Below, piece by piece: positions 1 through 11,100 of a DNA stretch of 55,000 nucleotides. A model generated the notes under the pieces. That model saw only the letters and a program-made list of their open reading frames with translations. It was not told where the DNA came from and ran no database searches. Position 1 is the stretch's first letter; every line of letters starts with the position of its first letter. This stretch comes from Symbiodinium natans (lineage: Eukaryota; Sar; Dinophyceae; Suessiales; Symbiodiniaceae): the NCBI GenBank assembly GCA_905221605.1, contig CAJNDS010002642.1, positions 207,106 through 262,105 on the forward strand, given 5' to 3'. The position numbers were made by a program, and so were the translations under genes.

Positions 1-1548
1 CAACCCTAAAACCTAAACGCCCGAAGAACCCGTTCAACCCCCAGAAGAACTCCTTGCGGGTGGTTTCGAGAGACCCCTCTGGGTGTGCGCGGTGTGGGGC
101 GTCGAAGGCCTAGGGCGGAGGGCCACAAGTCGTCTTCAAAGAACCTACTGTGGGTCTAGGAAGGTTTCGGGGGGTTTAGGGTTAGGGTTTAGGGGGGGCT
201 TAGGATTAGGGGGGTTTTGGGGGGGTTTAGGGTTAAGTGTTACGGGGGTTTGGGATGTCGGGTTTGGGGTTTATGGGTTCAGGAGTTTTCGGGTGTAGGG
301 GTTTATGGGCTAGGGATTTTAGGGGCTTAAGGGGTTTATGGGTTTAAGAGCTTACTGTGGGTCTGGGGGTGCATGGGCTTAGGGTTTTCGGGTTTGTGGG
401 TTTAGCTCAAGGCTTAGGGTTTAGGATCTGGGGTTTGGGGTTAAAGGTTTTTAGGGTCAGCAAGGAATGAAGAGCCCTGAGCCTAGTAGTCAACCTCGGC
501 TAGAGTTTAGGGCCGTTTGGGGGGCTGTTTTCAAGAATCTAAAGGCTCCTACCCCGAAGGTTGCGCCCCTCAAGGCTTCCCTCAGTATTCTCCTAATATG
601 GCTCTTAGATTGGAACCCTTAGCTAGGATGCCCAGTAGTACCCTTATTCCCTTTTTTGGGGGGGTTTAGGTTCCCTCATAAAGCCCTTGAAGCAAAAAAG
701 GGCACCCTTTTTAAGCCTAGGTTACTGGGCAGCCTAGCCTTAGGGATCTGTAGAAAGGGCCCCCAAACCTTAGGGCTCCAAGGTAGAGGTCTCAGGATGT
801 TTAGGGCTTGGGCCGTTTTGTGCGTTGGTTGGGGGTCTTGGGGTTTCGTGGTTCAGGGTGCCTTGAGTCCACGACCCTTCTAGGGAACCCTGCTAAGCCC
901 TAAACCCTAAACCTAAACCCTGAACCCTAAACTGTTCTTGACTGTACCTCCAGGGGTCTTTTTCAGGGGATGAAGCTCAGAATTTTCAAGGCCATGAGCA
1001 TTTCAGGAGCTCACCGGCCAAGCTGCAAGAAACCTGAACGCTGAACCCTGAACCCTAAGCCCTAAACCCGAAACCCTAAACCCGAAACCCGAAACCCGAA
1101 ACCCTAAACCCTAAACCCTAAACCCCAAACAAGCCCACCAAACTTTGAGGCGTAGGCACCTCGAGGTGCGCGGTCCTGGCCGCAAGCCTTCAAGCACGCA
1201 CCATGCCCGAATTCAGCTGGAAGTGAGAGAAGGGGAGCCTCCCCCAAAGGCACTGTGCAAGCAAGGACTTCAGGAGGGTTTCCCCCCAAGTCCTGTGGGG
1301 GATACTAGGCCCTAAACCCTAAACCCTTAACCCTTAAACCCTAAAGACCCCTCTCCCCCATACACGCCCTCACATGAAAGTCCTTTCAGGGGGGCTTCCC
1401 TTGTCCTATTCTGGAGCCAGGGTCCCGTATCCACAAGGATCTGCGGGAGGCGGTGGCTGGCGCGACGCGCAGAACCCTCCTCGAAGGTTTAAGGCACTGA
1501 GGCGATTTGGTGCCTGCTAAACCCTAAACCCTAAACCCTAAACCCTAA

Positions 1549-1645
1549 ACCCTGAACCCTGAACCCTGAACCCTGAACCCTGAACCCTGAACCCTGAACC
1601 CTGAACCCTGAACCCTGAACCCTGAACCCTGAACCCTGAACCCTG
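1549..1645. repeat. Homogeneous CCCTGAA variant array
   Basis: About 14 consecutive units of CCCTGAA, a one-base variant of CCCTAAA, directly follow a short run of the standard unit. The uniformity indicates local expansion of one mutated unit. Similar CCCTGAA blocks occur at about 13350-13420 and 13806-13920. Confidence 0.9.
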
Positions 1646-1699
1646 AATCACAAACCCTAAACACCAGCCCGAAACTCGGCGGCACGCCTGTCCGTACAG

Positions 1700-1747
1700 G
1701 GTCAGTCGTTTTGCTCTGACGAGTCCTGCGGCTGCATGCGTCAGAAA
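1700..1747 (+). CDS. Candidate exon, cysteine-rich, gene unknown
   Basis: A 16-codon open segment reads GQSFCSDESCGCMRQK. It starts after an AG followed by G and ends at a GT donor, with CCCTGAA/CCCTAAA repeats on the left and TTTAGGG on the right, the flank pattern of the better supported exons in this window. No family is recognised. Either strand is possible; the plus reading has the better splice context. Confidence 0.35.
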
Positions 1748-2762
1748 GTTTTGGGTTTAGGGTATATAGGGTGTACTATTTAGGGTTTAGGGTTTCGGGT
1801 TTAGGGGTTTAGGGTTTAGGGTTAGGGTTCAGGGTTTAGGGTTTAGGGGTTCGGGCTGCTTCTTCGACATTCTAGCCCCCCCCCCCCACCCCTTTAAGGT
1901 TTGAGGTGCTTGGTTCGAGGGCTGATCGGGCTTCGGTCGGATGGCCACAAAACCTTTCAGGGCCAACACCCTAAACTCCGTTCCGAGAATGTCCCCCAGC
2001 CACGAAGAGCCAGAGGCCCTGCGATATTTCACTTAGGGTTTAGGGTTTAGGGTTTAGGGTTTAGGGTTTAGGGTTTAGGGTTTAGGGTTTAGGGTTTAGG
2101 GTACGATAAGAAGAGAACAGCAGAGAGCAAGAGAGGAGAGGGGGGGAGGAGGGAAGTGGAAGGGGAAACGTCTGGAGCCCTCCTTCTTTCGGCTCTCTTC
2201 CTCCCGTAGCCTGCTAGACTTCATGGCCGCAGCCCTACACCCGAAGCATCCTAAATCCTAAGCCCTAAGCTTCCTAAACCCTAAACTTCCTAAACCCTAA
2301 ACCCCAAACTTTTTTTGCGTTCAGGGTTTTTGTTGGAAAGGGAACGCTCTCAGCGCACTTCGCTCGACGCCACTTTTGTCGAAAGCCCCGAAGCCCGAAG
2401 CCCCGAAGCCTCGAAGCCCTAAACCCAAAACCCGAAACCCGAAACCGAACCCTAAAAGCCCCCAAAAGAACCCCAAAAGAACCCCAAAGAAACCCTGAGG
2501 GCCCCTAAAGCCCCAAGAGCCCCTACAACCCTGAGAGCCCCTGAAACCCCAAAAGCCCTAAAGAACCCTAAGAAACCCTGAGAGCCCCTAAAACCCTAAA
2601 CCCAAAACCCAAAACCCAAAACCCAAAACCCAAAACCCTAAACCCTAAACCCTAAACCCTAAACCCTAAACCCTAAACCCTAAACCCTAAACCCTAAACC
2701 CTAAACCCTAAACCCTAAACCCTAAACCCAGCCCTCAGAGCCTCTAAACGCGCGTGCGCGAG

Positions 2763-2811
2763 GCTCCCAGGGCTCCTGTGGTGGCCAGCCGAAGGCCTCA
2801 GCCTGAAAAGG
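2763..2811 (+). CDS. Candidate exon, strand ambiguous
   Basis: This unique island lies between a CCCTAAA array and a TTTAGGG array. On the plus strand it reads LPGLLWWPAEGLSLKR after an AG-G acceptor, ending at a GC donor. On the minus strand it reads AEAFGWPPQEPWEP, also with AG-G. I cannot choose a strand from sequence alone. Confidence 0.3.
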
Positions 2812-2959
2812 GCGTTTAGGGTTTAGGGTTTAGGGTTTAGGGCTAGGGTTTAGGGTTTAGGGTTTAGGGTTTAGGGTTTAGGGTTTAGGGTTTAGGGTTT
2901 AGGGTTTAGGGTTTAGGGTTTCAGGGCTTTAAGGGTTTCAGGGCTCTAAGGGTTTTAGG

Positions 2960-3060
2960 TTGGGATGTTCCCCCGTATACTGACAGTCGTTGACAGGGAT
3001 TATACTAGGGGGTACTGCAATCCCTATGATGGATTGTTGGTATTAGGGGGAACATCCCAA
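2960..3060. mobile_element. MITE-like inverted-repeat element, family 1, intact copy
   Basis: A 101-bp element with perfect 15-bp terminal inverted repeats: TTGGGATGTTCCCCC at 2960-2974 and its complement at 3046-3060. The inner halves are also roughly complementary, so the whole can fold as one hairpin. Related copies are at about 3968, 9364, 38973, 39200, 41276 and 45574. It has no coding capacity, so any mobilisation would need a transposase in trans. No clear target-site duplication is visible inside the surrounding repeats. Confidence 0.75.
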
Positions 3061-3519
3061 GTTTTAGCGTTTCAGGGTCTGGGCGGTTATTGACAAGTTT
3101 CTAGGGGTATATTTCAGGGTTCAGGGTTTCAGGGTTTTAAGCGTATCAGGGTAGGGTATCGTGGTTTCAGGTTGTTAAGGGTTCCAGGGTCTAGGGTTTT
3201 CAGCAGGGTTTTGAGGGTGTCAGGGTTTCAGGGTTTAGGGGGTTGCAGGGTTTATGTTTCACAGGGTCACGGGGTTCAGGCTTCGGGGTTTCAGGGTTTC
3301 AGGGTGTCAGTGTTTCAGGGTTTAGATCTTGGAGTCTGAGGGTAAAGAAGCCTTTGCACCAAAGACCTTAAACCCTTAACCTCAAGCCCTAAACCCTAAA
3401 CCCGAAACCCTAAACCCTAAACCCTAAACCCTAAACCCTAAACCCTAAACCCTGAACCCTGAACCCTAAACCCTAAACCCCAAACCCCAAACCCTAAACC
3501 CCCACACGGGAAGGTGCAG

Positions 3520-3549
3520 GGCCCTGCGCCCATGCTCCGCGCTGGGCAG
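3520..3549 (+). CDS. Candidate 30-nt exon, gene unknown
   Basis: Ten codons, GPAPMLRAGQ, lie between an AG-G acceptor and a GT donor (gtgcag), with CCCTAAA on the left and TTTAGGG on the right. The segment is too short to exclude chance. Confidence 0.25.
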
Positions 3550-3967
3550 GTGCAGGGGCCCCCAGAAAGAGCATGGGTTTAGGGGTTTAGGGGTTTAGGG
3601 GTTTAGGGGTTTAGGGGTTTAGGGGTTCAGGGGTTCAGGGGTTCAGGGGTTTAGGGTTTAGGGGTTAGGGGTTTAGGGTTTTAGGGTTTGGGGTTTAGGG
3701 GTTCAGGGGTTTAGGGTTTAGGGTTTAGGGGTAGGGTTTAGGGTTTAGGGGTTTCGGGTTTAGGGTTTAGGGTTTGGGGTTTAGGGGTTTAGGGTTTGGG
3801 GTTTAGGGTTTAGGGGTTTAGGGGTTTAGGGGTTTAGGGGTTTAGGGTTTAGGGGTTTAGGGTTTAGGGTGTAGGGGTTTAGGGTTTAGGGTTTAGGGTT
3901 TAGGGTTTAGGGTTTAGGGTTTAGGGTTTAGGGTTTAGCGTTGAGGGTTTGGGGTTTGGGGTTTGGG

Positions 3968-4025
3968 GTTGGGAAGTTGGGATGTTCCCCCTTTTTTTAA
4001 ATCCCTAATAAGGACTGCTGGATTG
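3968..4025. mobile_element. Partial family-1 MITE-like element
   Basis: One terminal repeat (GTTGGGATGTTCCCCC) and part of the inner sequence including AAGGACTGCTGGAT are present. The opposite end is missing. Confidence 0.55.
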
Positions 4026-4255
4026 AGGTTCAGGGGTTTAGGACTTTAAGGCGCTTTGGGGAATTTGGGGAATTTAGGGTTTAGGGTGTAGGGTGTAGGG
4101 TTTAGGGTTTAGGGAATTTAGGGAATTTAGGGGATTTAGGGAATGTAGGGTATGGTGTTGAGCCCTCCGAGACCGCGACCGCTCAGAGAGGAGGCTGGAG
4201 ACTTTTCGTTCAGAGGGCTTGGGGTTGAGGATCGAGTGTTGGGACCTGGGAAGGT

Positions 4256-4332
4256 GGAAGAAGAAGAAGAAGAAGAAGAAGAAGAAGAAGAAGAAGAAGA
4301 AGAAGAAGAAGAAGAAGAAGACGAAGAAGAAC
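4256..4332 (+). repeat. GAA trinucleotide microsatellite
   Basis: Some 20 GAA units run here, slightly interrupted at the end. ORFs through it encode only poly-Glu or, on the minus strand, poly-Phe and poly-Leu, and are not genes. Confidence 0.95.
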
Positions 4333-4589
4333 AAGGCAGATAAGAAGAAGGGAAAGAAGGAGGGACATCTCAGTCCTCTGATGTCCTAAGCCCTTCACCC
4401 CTCCCCCCCCCCCCAACACACATAGCCCACTATACACCCTAAACTTGCCCTAAACCCTAAACCCTCGAAAGGATTCTTGGGAGCCCCCCCCTGAATCCCT
4501 CAAGCCCTGCCTCACTAACCCCCCAAAGCCTAAACTTCGGCACAAAATAGTGCAACAGCGTTTCTAGGAAGGACCTTGAGACACTACGG

Positions 4590-4690
4590 CTCTTATTATA
4601 ATATATATATATAAACAAAATTAAAAAAGTAATAATAAGCAAATAAATAGATTAACATATATATATATACACATGCATATGCACATGTTA
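4590..4690. repeat. TA/CA-rich simple sequence
   Basis: Short AT and ATGC dinucleotide-like runs make an AT-rich patch unlike the GC-rich islands nearby. Comparable patches are at 7530-7735 and 45105-45360. Confidence 0.7.
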
Positions 4691-4752
4691 CACGTTAGTA
4701 TGATACATGCCCTCATCGGTTTTCAAGATCACCTTGCTTGTCTCAGTTCGAG

Positions 4753-4830
4753 GTCGCGCGCCCCGAAAGCGGCGGCCTGGCTGCCGCTCCAGCTGACGCC
4801 GTACCCGCCGATGGCCATGGGGAGGAGCAG
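4753..4830 (+). CDS. Candidate exon island, open on both strands
   Basis: A GC-rich island next to a TTTAGGG array. The plus reading starts after AG-G and is Ala/Pro/Glu-rich (begins VARPESGGLAAAPADAVP). The minus reading of about 4726-4830 is also open (contains MAIGGYGVSWSGSQAAAFG) and ends at a GT donor (gtgatc), but its acceptor is AG-C. Coding is likely, the strand is not settled. Confidence 0.35.
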
Positions 4831-5154
4831 CTTAGGGTTTAGGGTTTAGGGGTTTGGGGTTTAGGGTTTAGGGTTTAAAGGTTTAAGGGTTTTGGGAGCA
4901 GCAGGATTCAGGGGGTTTGGGGATTAAGGTTTCGGGGTTTGGGGGTTTGGGGGTGAGGGCTTAGGGTTCAGGGTTTGGGGCTCAGGGTTGCGGGTGCAGG
5001 GTTTAGGACTCAGGGCCAAAGGGTGTACCCCTAAAGTCCTAAAGCTTTCCCTTAATATGCTCCTGATATGGCCCTTATATTACCTTAGGAGTCTTAAGAA
5101 AGGGTTTAAGCCCTAAATCCTGTGACCTAAACCCTAAATCTGCCATCTTTGCAG

Positions 5155-5189
5155 ACTCTGACGGGGGACATCAATGCACTGGCTGCGAA
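5155..5189 (+). CDS. Candidate small exon (TLTGDINALAA)
   Basis: This follows a textbook acceptor, tgccatctttgcag, and ends at a canonical donor, gtgagc. It would leave a phase-2 end, matching the phase-2 start of the candidate exon at 7211. Acceptor is AG-A. Family unknown. Confidence 0.4.
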
Positions 5190-5639
5190 GTGAGCAAACA
5201 ACGAAAGGCTGTCACCTGTTTTTGTACCCTAAGCCCTAAACCCTCAACCCTAAACCCTAAACCCCAAACCCTAAGCCCTAAACCCTAAACTTACATGTTC
5301 GAACGATTCGGCCTAGAGGCCTCGACGTGCATATTGGTCGCCCAGAACCCAAATCTCCAACTTCTAATCCCCTAACCCCTCAACCCCAAACCCTGACACC
5401 CCTGAACCCCTCAACCCCCAAATCTCAAATCTCTGACCCAAACACCCCTAGCACCCCTAAAGCCTACATCCCAAATCCCCAAAACCCCAAACGCCCCCTT
5501 AAATCCCTTTCACAAAAAACGGTCAAGCCCAAAAATCCTAAACCCGAAGCCCTAAACCCTACACCCTAAAAACCCTAAACCCTACACCCTAAACCCCAAG
5601 CCCCTAAATCCCTAAACCCTTTAAAAACCTGCCAACCCT

Positions 5640-5715
5640 CTGCGCCCAGCTCCCTGGTCCCCAGCCGGTCCAGCTCCGTGCCCTCGGCCCAGAGAAAGCC
5701 GGGGGGCCCTGTTGG
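5640..5715 (-). CDS. Candidate exon island, probably minus strand
   Basis: On the minus strand an AG-G acceptor and a GT donor bracket an open segment containing PPGFLWAEGTELDRLGTREL. The plus strand is also open (LPGPQPVQLRALGPEK) but with weaker splice context. CCCTAAA lies to the left and TTTAGGG to the right. Confidence 0.35.
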
Positions 5716-6875
5716 TTTAGGGTTTAGCGTTTAGGGTTTAGGGTTTAGGGTATAGGATCTAGGGCTTAGGGTTTAGGGTTTAGGGTTTGGGGTTTGGGGT
5801 TTGGGGTTAGGGGTTTGGGGTTTGGGGTTTGGGGTTTAGGGAGTTTAGCGTTGAGGGTGACTGGGAGTTTGGGGTTAAGGGAATTGAGGGTTTAGGGTTA
5901 CTGTAGTAGGATTTAGTGGGGCTTGGTAGGGTTTAGAAGGGCTTAGTGGGGTTTAGCTTCGGGTTTGGGAGGTCGCTACGGGAGACCCCAACTTTTCAAC
6001 ATCCTAAACCCGCCCTAAGTTTAGGGCCTAGGGCTTCGGGCTCCGTAAACGCAAGCCCCGAAGCCTTAAGTTTAGGGCTTTGAGCTTGTTGTTTAGGGTT
6101 TAGGGTTTGGAACCTGCCACAAAAAAGGCCACGGCATCCCGAAAGGATGTTCCAAAATTCTGTGGTGCTGTCTTGGAAGAGCCTTGACCGTGGCAAATCT
6201 ATGACAGACGCCGACCGCTTCAACGTGGTGCTGTGAGAGCCGCGTTCAAATTCGACATTTTGTCGGGCTTTGTTGCACGCGATAGTTTGAAGGGTTCAGG
6301 GTTTAGGGTTTAGGGTTTAGGGTTTAGGGGGGTAAAACAAAGTCGACTCAGGGTTCCCCTGTTCCAACTTGGTTTGGGGTTAGGGCTTAGGGGCCCGACA
6401 CTCCGCTAATTAAGGAACATGCCGCAACTCATTCTAGGGCCCCTAGGGTATAGGGCCTAAACTAGACCCTTTTCCCCAAGCCCTAAACCCTAAACCCTAA
6501 ACCCTAAACCCCAAACCCCTAAACCCTAAACCCTAAACCCCAAACCCTAAACCCTAAACCCTAAGCCTCAAACCTAAAACCCTAAACCCTAAACCTCAGG
6601 AAGCCCCTTCTTTTTGCGGCTTGGAGTCTAGAGTTTAGGGCTTCGAGTGTAGGGTGGAGGGCTTTGGGTTTAGGAGTTACCCTAAACCCTAATTAAACCC
6701 TAGACCCCAAACCCTAAACCCTAAACCCAAAACCCTAAACTCGGTTGTTGGTGTCGGTTCCGGGCTCTTGGGGCTCTTTCGGGTTTAGGGCTTAGGGTAC
6801 GGGGTACTCGTAAAACCCGCATGGTACTAGGAATGAATGGGGGCTCTGCTGGGTTCCTCCTAGTATCCCTAACCC

Positions 6876-7110
6876 CAAAACCCCAAAACCCCAACACCCC
6901 AAAACCCCTAAACCCCTAAACCCCTAAACCCCAAAACCCCAAAACCCCAAAACCCCAAAACCCCAAAACCCCAAAACCCCAAAACCCCAAAACCCCAAAA
7001 CCCCCAAACCCCAAAACCCCCAAAACCCCCAAACCCCAAAACCCCCAAAACCCCAAAACCCCAAAACCCCAAAACCCCAAGACCCCAAGACCCCAAAACC
7101 CCAAAAACCG
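6876..7110. repeat. CCCCAAAA-type variant array
   Basis: More than 20 units of CCCCAAAA, with some CCCCCAAA and CCCCTAAA, form a homogeneous block. The unit equals the ciliate telomere repeat but is better explained as a local variant of the surrounding heptamer. The Gly/Phe/Val-Leu-Trp ORFs on the minus strand are translations of this array. Confidence 0.9.
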
Positions 7111-7210
7111 CAACCCTAAACCCTAAACCCTAAACCCTAAACTCTCGACCCTCCATAATTCCTAAGCCCTAAGCCCTACGCAGTTTCTTGCCTCTGCTGG
7201 GCAAGCCCAG

Positions 7211-7235
7211 GTCCCAGCCAGTGGAGCTGAAGCAG
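7211..7235 (+). CDS. Candidate small exon (SQPVELKQ)
   Basis: AG-G acceptor in phase 2, then SQPVELKQ, then a GC donor in phase 0. Phase fits both the candidate exon at 5155 (upstream) and the exon at 8120 (downstream), so it may belong to the SAM-domain gene. It is very short, hence low confidence. Confidence 0.35.
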
Positions 7236-8119
7236 GCATTTGAGGGTTTTGGGGTTGAAGAGGTGGGGGTTCTTAAGCAACTAGTAGGTTGGGGTTTAGG
7301 GTTTAGGGTTTAGGGTTTAGGGTTTCGGAGTTAGGAGTTTAGGGGTTAGGAGTTTAGGGTTTTAAATGTTTAGGAGCTTGGGGCTTCGGAGTGTAGGGCT
7401 GGGGGCTTCGGAGTTTAGGGTTGAGGAGTTTAGGGTCAGGGCATAGGCTGTTAGAGTTGACGGGTTACGCGTGACATAGGGCTTCCGCAATCCGGCAGGG
7501 CCTCGGTTATAAATCTCAATGAACATGGGGTACATGCATATGTAGAGATTATATATGTATATGTATATGTATATATATATATATATGTATGGTCACGCCT
7601 CTAAATTATGGTCTCTATGGGGAGGGCGGGGTTGCTATTGCAAGACCGGCCCCTCATTAGGGTACCCCAAAATGGTGACCATATCTATATGAACACATAT
7701 AGACATATACATGCACATATATACATATGCAGAATCTCATCATGGAGGGTTTAGGGTTTAGGGCTTCGGGTTTAGGGTTTCGGGTTCAGGGTTTAGGGCT
7801 AGTCTTGGGAGAGGGGGTGCAGGCTTTCAGGGTTCCGGGTTTTCAGGCTTCGGGTTAAAGCCATTAGGTCGACTCTGGGGTAGAGTGTCCGGTTTCATGG
7901 CCCCTGAAATTCTAAATCCTAAACCCTAAACCCTACATAAACCCTAAAATCTGGTCTTGCCGATGTCGAGCCCAGAGCTCTGGGCTGGACGGAGTACATG
8001 CCCAGGATGGTCATGGGAATCCTTGACGGCTTGACAGCTTGAAGCCGTGGTCAGCCTAGGTTTCGGGCGCCGCTCATAAGTTACGAAGGGGCCAGAGATG
8101 ATTGCGGAGGCAAAGGCAG

Positions 8120-8144
8120 GCCCTTGAGGTTACCGCGTGCCATC
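8120..8144 (+). CDS. SAM gene, exon 8120-8144
   Basis: Reads ALEVTACH and one base, after ggcag-G, with a GT donor (gtcacc). The following 61-nt intron is conventional GT-AG with a pyrimidine-rich end and no telomeric repeat. Confidence 0.5.
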
Positions 8145-11100
8145 GTCACCGCAACTTGGGCAAGGGGCGAAGAGGGCTGGTGCTAGTATTCTCTTACTCT
8201 TCCAGGATGCGGCCGAAAGGACAAGGTGCCCAGCTCCCACACCATCGCTGGCTCCAAGGGCGTTGTCGCTGCTTTCTGGCCCGACGCTGTGTCTGTAGTG
8301 TGTCACTTTTCTTGTAGGGTTTAGGGTTTAGGGTTTAGGGTTTAGGGTTTAGGGTTTAGGGTTTAGGGTTTAGGGTTTAGTTTAGGGCAGATGTTAGATT
8401 TCGCTCCAAGAATCTTCGCTCATGTATTCGGCGGCTGCCTTTGCATATTGCAGAAGACATGGGAGCTGATCAAGATACCTGTCCCCCAAAATTACCCCTA
8501 TATTTCCCGTATAAACCCATAGGAACCCAAAGCAATTTCCCAGAAGGACCTTTAGATCAACCCCCACATACTGCAGCCTCTCCTCTAACGTGATCCACGG
8601 GGTTTAGAGTTTAGGGTTTAGGGTTCAGGGTTAGGGGATTCCCAGTCCAATCTGCATGTAGATTCTGAACCCTCAGCCCTAAGCCCTAAAGCCCTATGCC
8701 CTAAGCCCTAAGCCCTAAACCCTAAGCCCTAAGCCCAAAACCCTAAGCCCTAAACCCTAAAGCCCTAAGCCCTAAGCCCTAAAGCCTTAAACCCTAAACC
8801 CTAAACCCTAAACCCTAAACCCTAAACCCTAAACCCTAAACCCTAAACCCTAAACCCTAAACCCTAAACCCTAAGCCCTAAACCCTAAACCCTAAACCCT
8901 AAACCCTAAACCCTAAACCCTAAACCCTAAACCCTAAACCCTAAACCCTAAACCCTAAGCAATCAGATTCGATGTCAGGCCGCGTTTCGGCCCAACGTTG
9001 CGGCGGCGCTGCTGCAACGACCGGTCCAGGCACCGTGGGTGCAAATTCCTTAAACCCTAAACCCTAAACCCTAAACCCTAAACCCTAAACCCTAAGCCCT
9101 AAACCCTAAACCCTAAATCCTAAACCCTAAACCCTGAACCCTGAACCCTAAACCCTAAACCCTAAACCCTAAACCCTAAACCCTAAACCCTAAACCCTAA
9201 ACCCTAAACCCTAAACCTAGCCCTAGACCCTAAACCGCCCTAAGCCCTAAGCCTTGAACCCTCAACCCTAAACCCTGAACCCTAAATCCTGTTCAAGATT
9301 GAGATGTCAAGCTTCAGAGAGGTTGCGGTTTGTAGGGTTCTGTGGTGAGGGTTTATAGGTTTTAGGATGCTCCCCCTTACACTAACAGTCCTTAGTAGGG
9401 ATAATAATCGGGGGTACTATAGTCCTTGTTAAGGACTGCTAGGATAAGGGGAACATCCCAACCCCAATTTAAACCCTAAACCCTCAACCCTCAACCCTCA
9501 ACCCTACACCCTACACCCTAAACCCTAAACCCTAAACCCTAAACCCTTAAGCGCGGGGTTTACGGGCTAGGGGCGGTTTCGGGGTTGAGGGCTTCGGTTC
9601 TTAGCCATCCCGGCCCCTGCCGAGTGGGAGCAGATGAAGCTTATATGTCAGGCCTAAGCCCCTAATCCCTAAACCCGAGACCCTAAACCCTAAACCCTAA
9701 ACCTTAAACCCTAAGGCTGCTCAGCAACTAAGCCTGTTCTTCGGGTCTAAGGTCTAGAGCTTTCCAGAGCCTTGGCGCTTAGAGCCCAAACCCTATGCAT
9801 CAGTCAAATGTGAGTCTCAGGAGTTGAGGTTGTAATTTAGGGCAAACCAGGTCCTTGAATTCTTTTGAGGGGGGAGGGCTTCGGTTTAGGGTTTTCGGGT
9901 TTAGGGTTTAGGCTTTAGGGTTTAGGGTTTAGGGCTGAGGGTTTAGGGTTTAGGGTTTAGGGTTTAGGGTTTAGGGTTTAGGGTTTAGGGTCATCAGCAC
10001 TCAGTTCGAAGACATGCCAGGAGTGGCAGGAAGACGAGGTGATCCGATGGCTGCTGGAAGTCAGCTTGGCTCCTAAGGACCCGAAACCCGAAACCCTAAA
10101 CCGTAAACCCTAAACCCCGAACCCAGTGGGCAACTTGGGGGTAGAGGTTGCTCCTAATGACCCTAAACCCTAACCCTAAACCCGAACCCAGTGGGGTTCG
10201 GGTACCTTAAGCCCTAATCCCTAAACCCTAAACCCTAAGCCCTCAGCCCTAAACCCTAAACCCTAAACCCTAAACCCTAAACCCTAAACCCTAAACCCTA
10301 AACCCTAAACCCTAGACCCTAAACCCTAAACCCTAAACCCTAACCCCTAAACCCTAAACCCTAAACCCTAAACCGATCCCAAGAGCCACGAACCGACCTG
10401 AGCTTGCAGGAGCTGGCGCAAGTCATTCGCGAGCAGGCGATCACGGGCAACGTGCTGCTGCCCGTCTTTGCCAAGTGCAATTTAGGGTTTAGGGTTTAGG
10501 GTTTAGGGTTTAGGGTTTAGGGTTTAGGGTTTAGGGTTTAGGGTTAGGGTTTAGGGTTTAGGGTTTAGGTTTTAGGGTTTAGGGTTTGGGGCTGCAGGGT
10601 TTGAGGGTTGAAGGGCTCTAGGCCTCCAGCGTTTGGGGTTCAGGGTTTTCGAGTCGCGAGGGTTTCGAGTTCAGGGTTTAGGGTACTATCAACTATCTCT
10701 GGAACAATGAAGAAACTTGGGCTGTTGCTGAATGATGAAGTCGAGGGAGTACATGATGTTAGGGTAGGTTGAAAGGTATACCCACCCAGCCCTAAATCCC
10801 AAGCCCTTCGCCCTAAACCTTAATCCGCAATCCTTAAACCCTCAACCCCAAAGCAGGCTTAAGAACTCGTAAGTTGGGTTCAAGAGTGACTGGGGTTCAG
10901 CCCCCGTGCCCCAAGCCTAAAGTCTGAACCCTTAGCCCTAAACCTGAAACCCCCCTAAATCCAAATTCCGAAGCCTCGAACCCCGCAGCCCAGAACTCCA
11001 AGCGGTTCTCCGCTCTGATCCTCCGCGGGTGAACATGGGTCACCAGTGCGGAAGAGGCCCGAGAGCAGGGGAACAAGGAGCCGTTGCCACGCTCATAAAT

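Larger units (their letters stand above)
1..8000. repeat. Interstitial telomeric-repeat region with islands of unique sequence
   Basis: Most of this stretch is TTTAGGG or CCCTAAA heptamers, perfect and degenerate, in blocks that change orientation every few hundred bases. Clean blocks include 2037-2100, 2633-2729 and 2817-2925. Unique islands of 50-150 bases separate them, and a few of these look like small exons (listed separately). The orientation changes and internal position argue against a chromosome end. Nothing else in it could be supported as a gene. Confidence 0.85.

Noticed and set aside
6876-7110. CCCCAAAA array as evidence of ciliate DNA
   Set aside because: It is flanked and interspersed with CCCTAAA and CCCCTAAA variants, so a local derivative is simpler.
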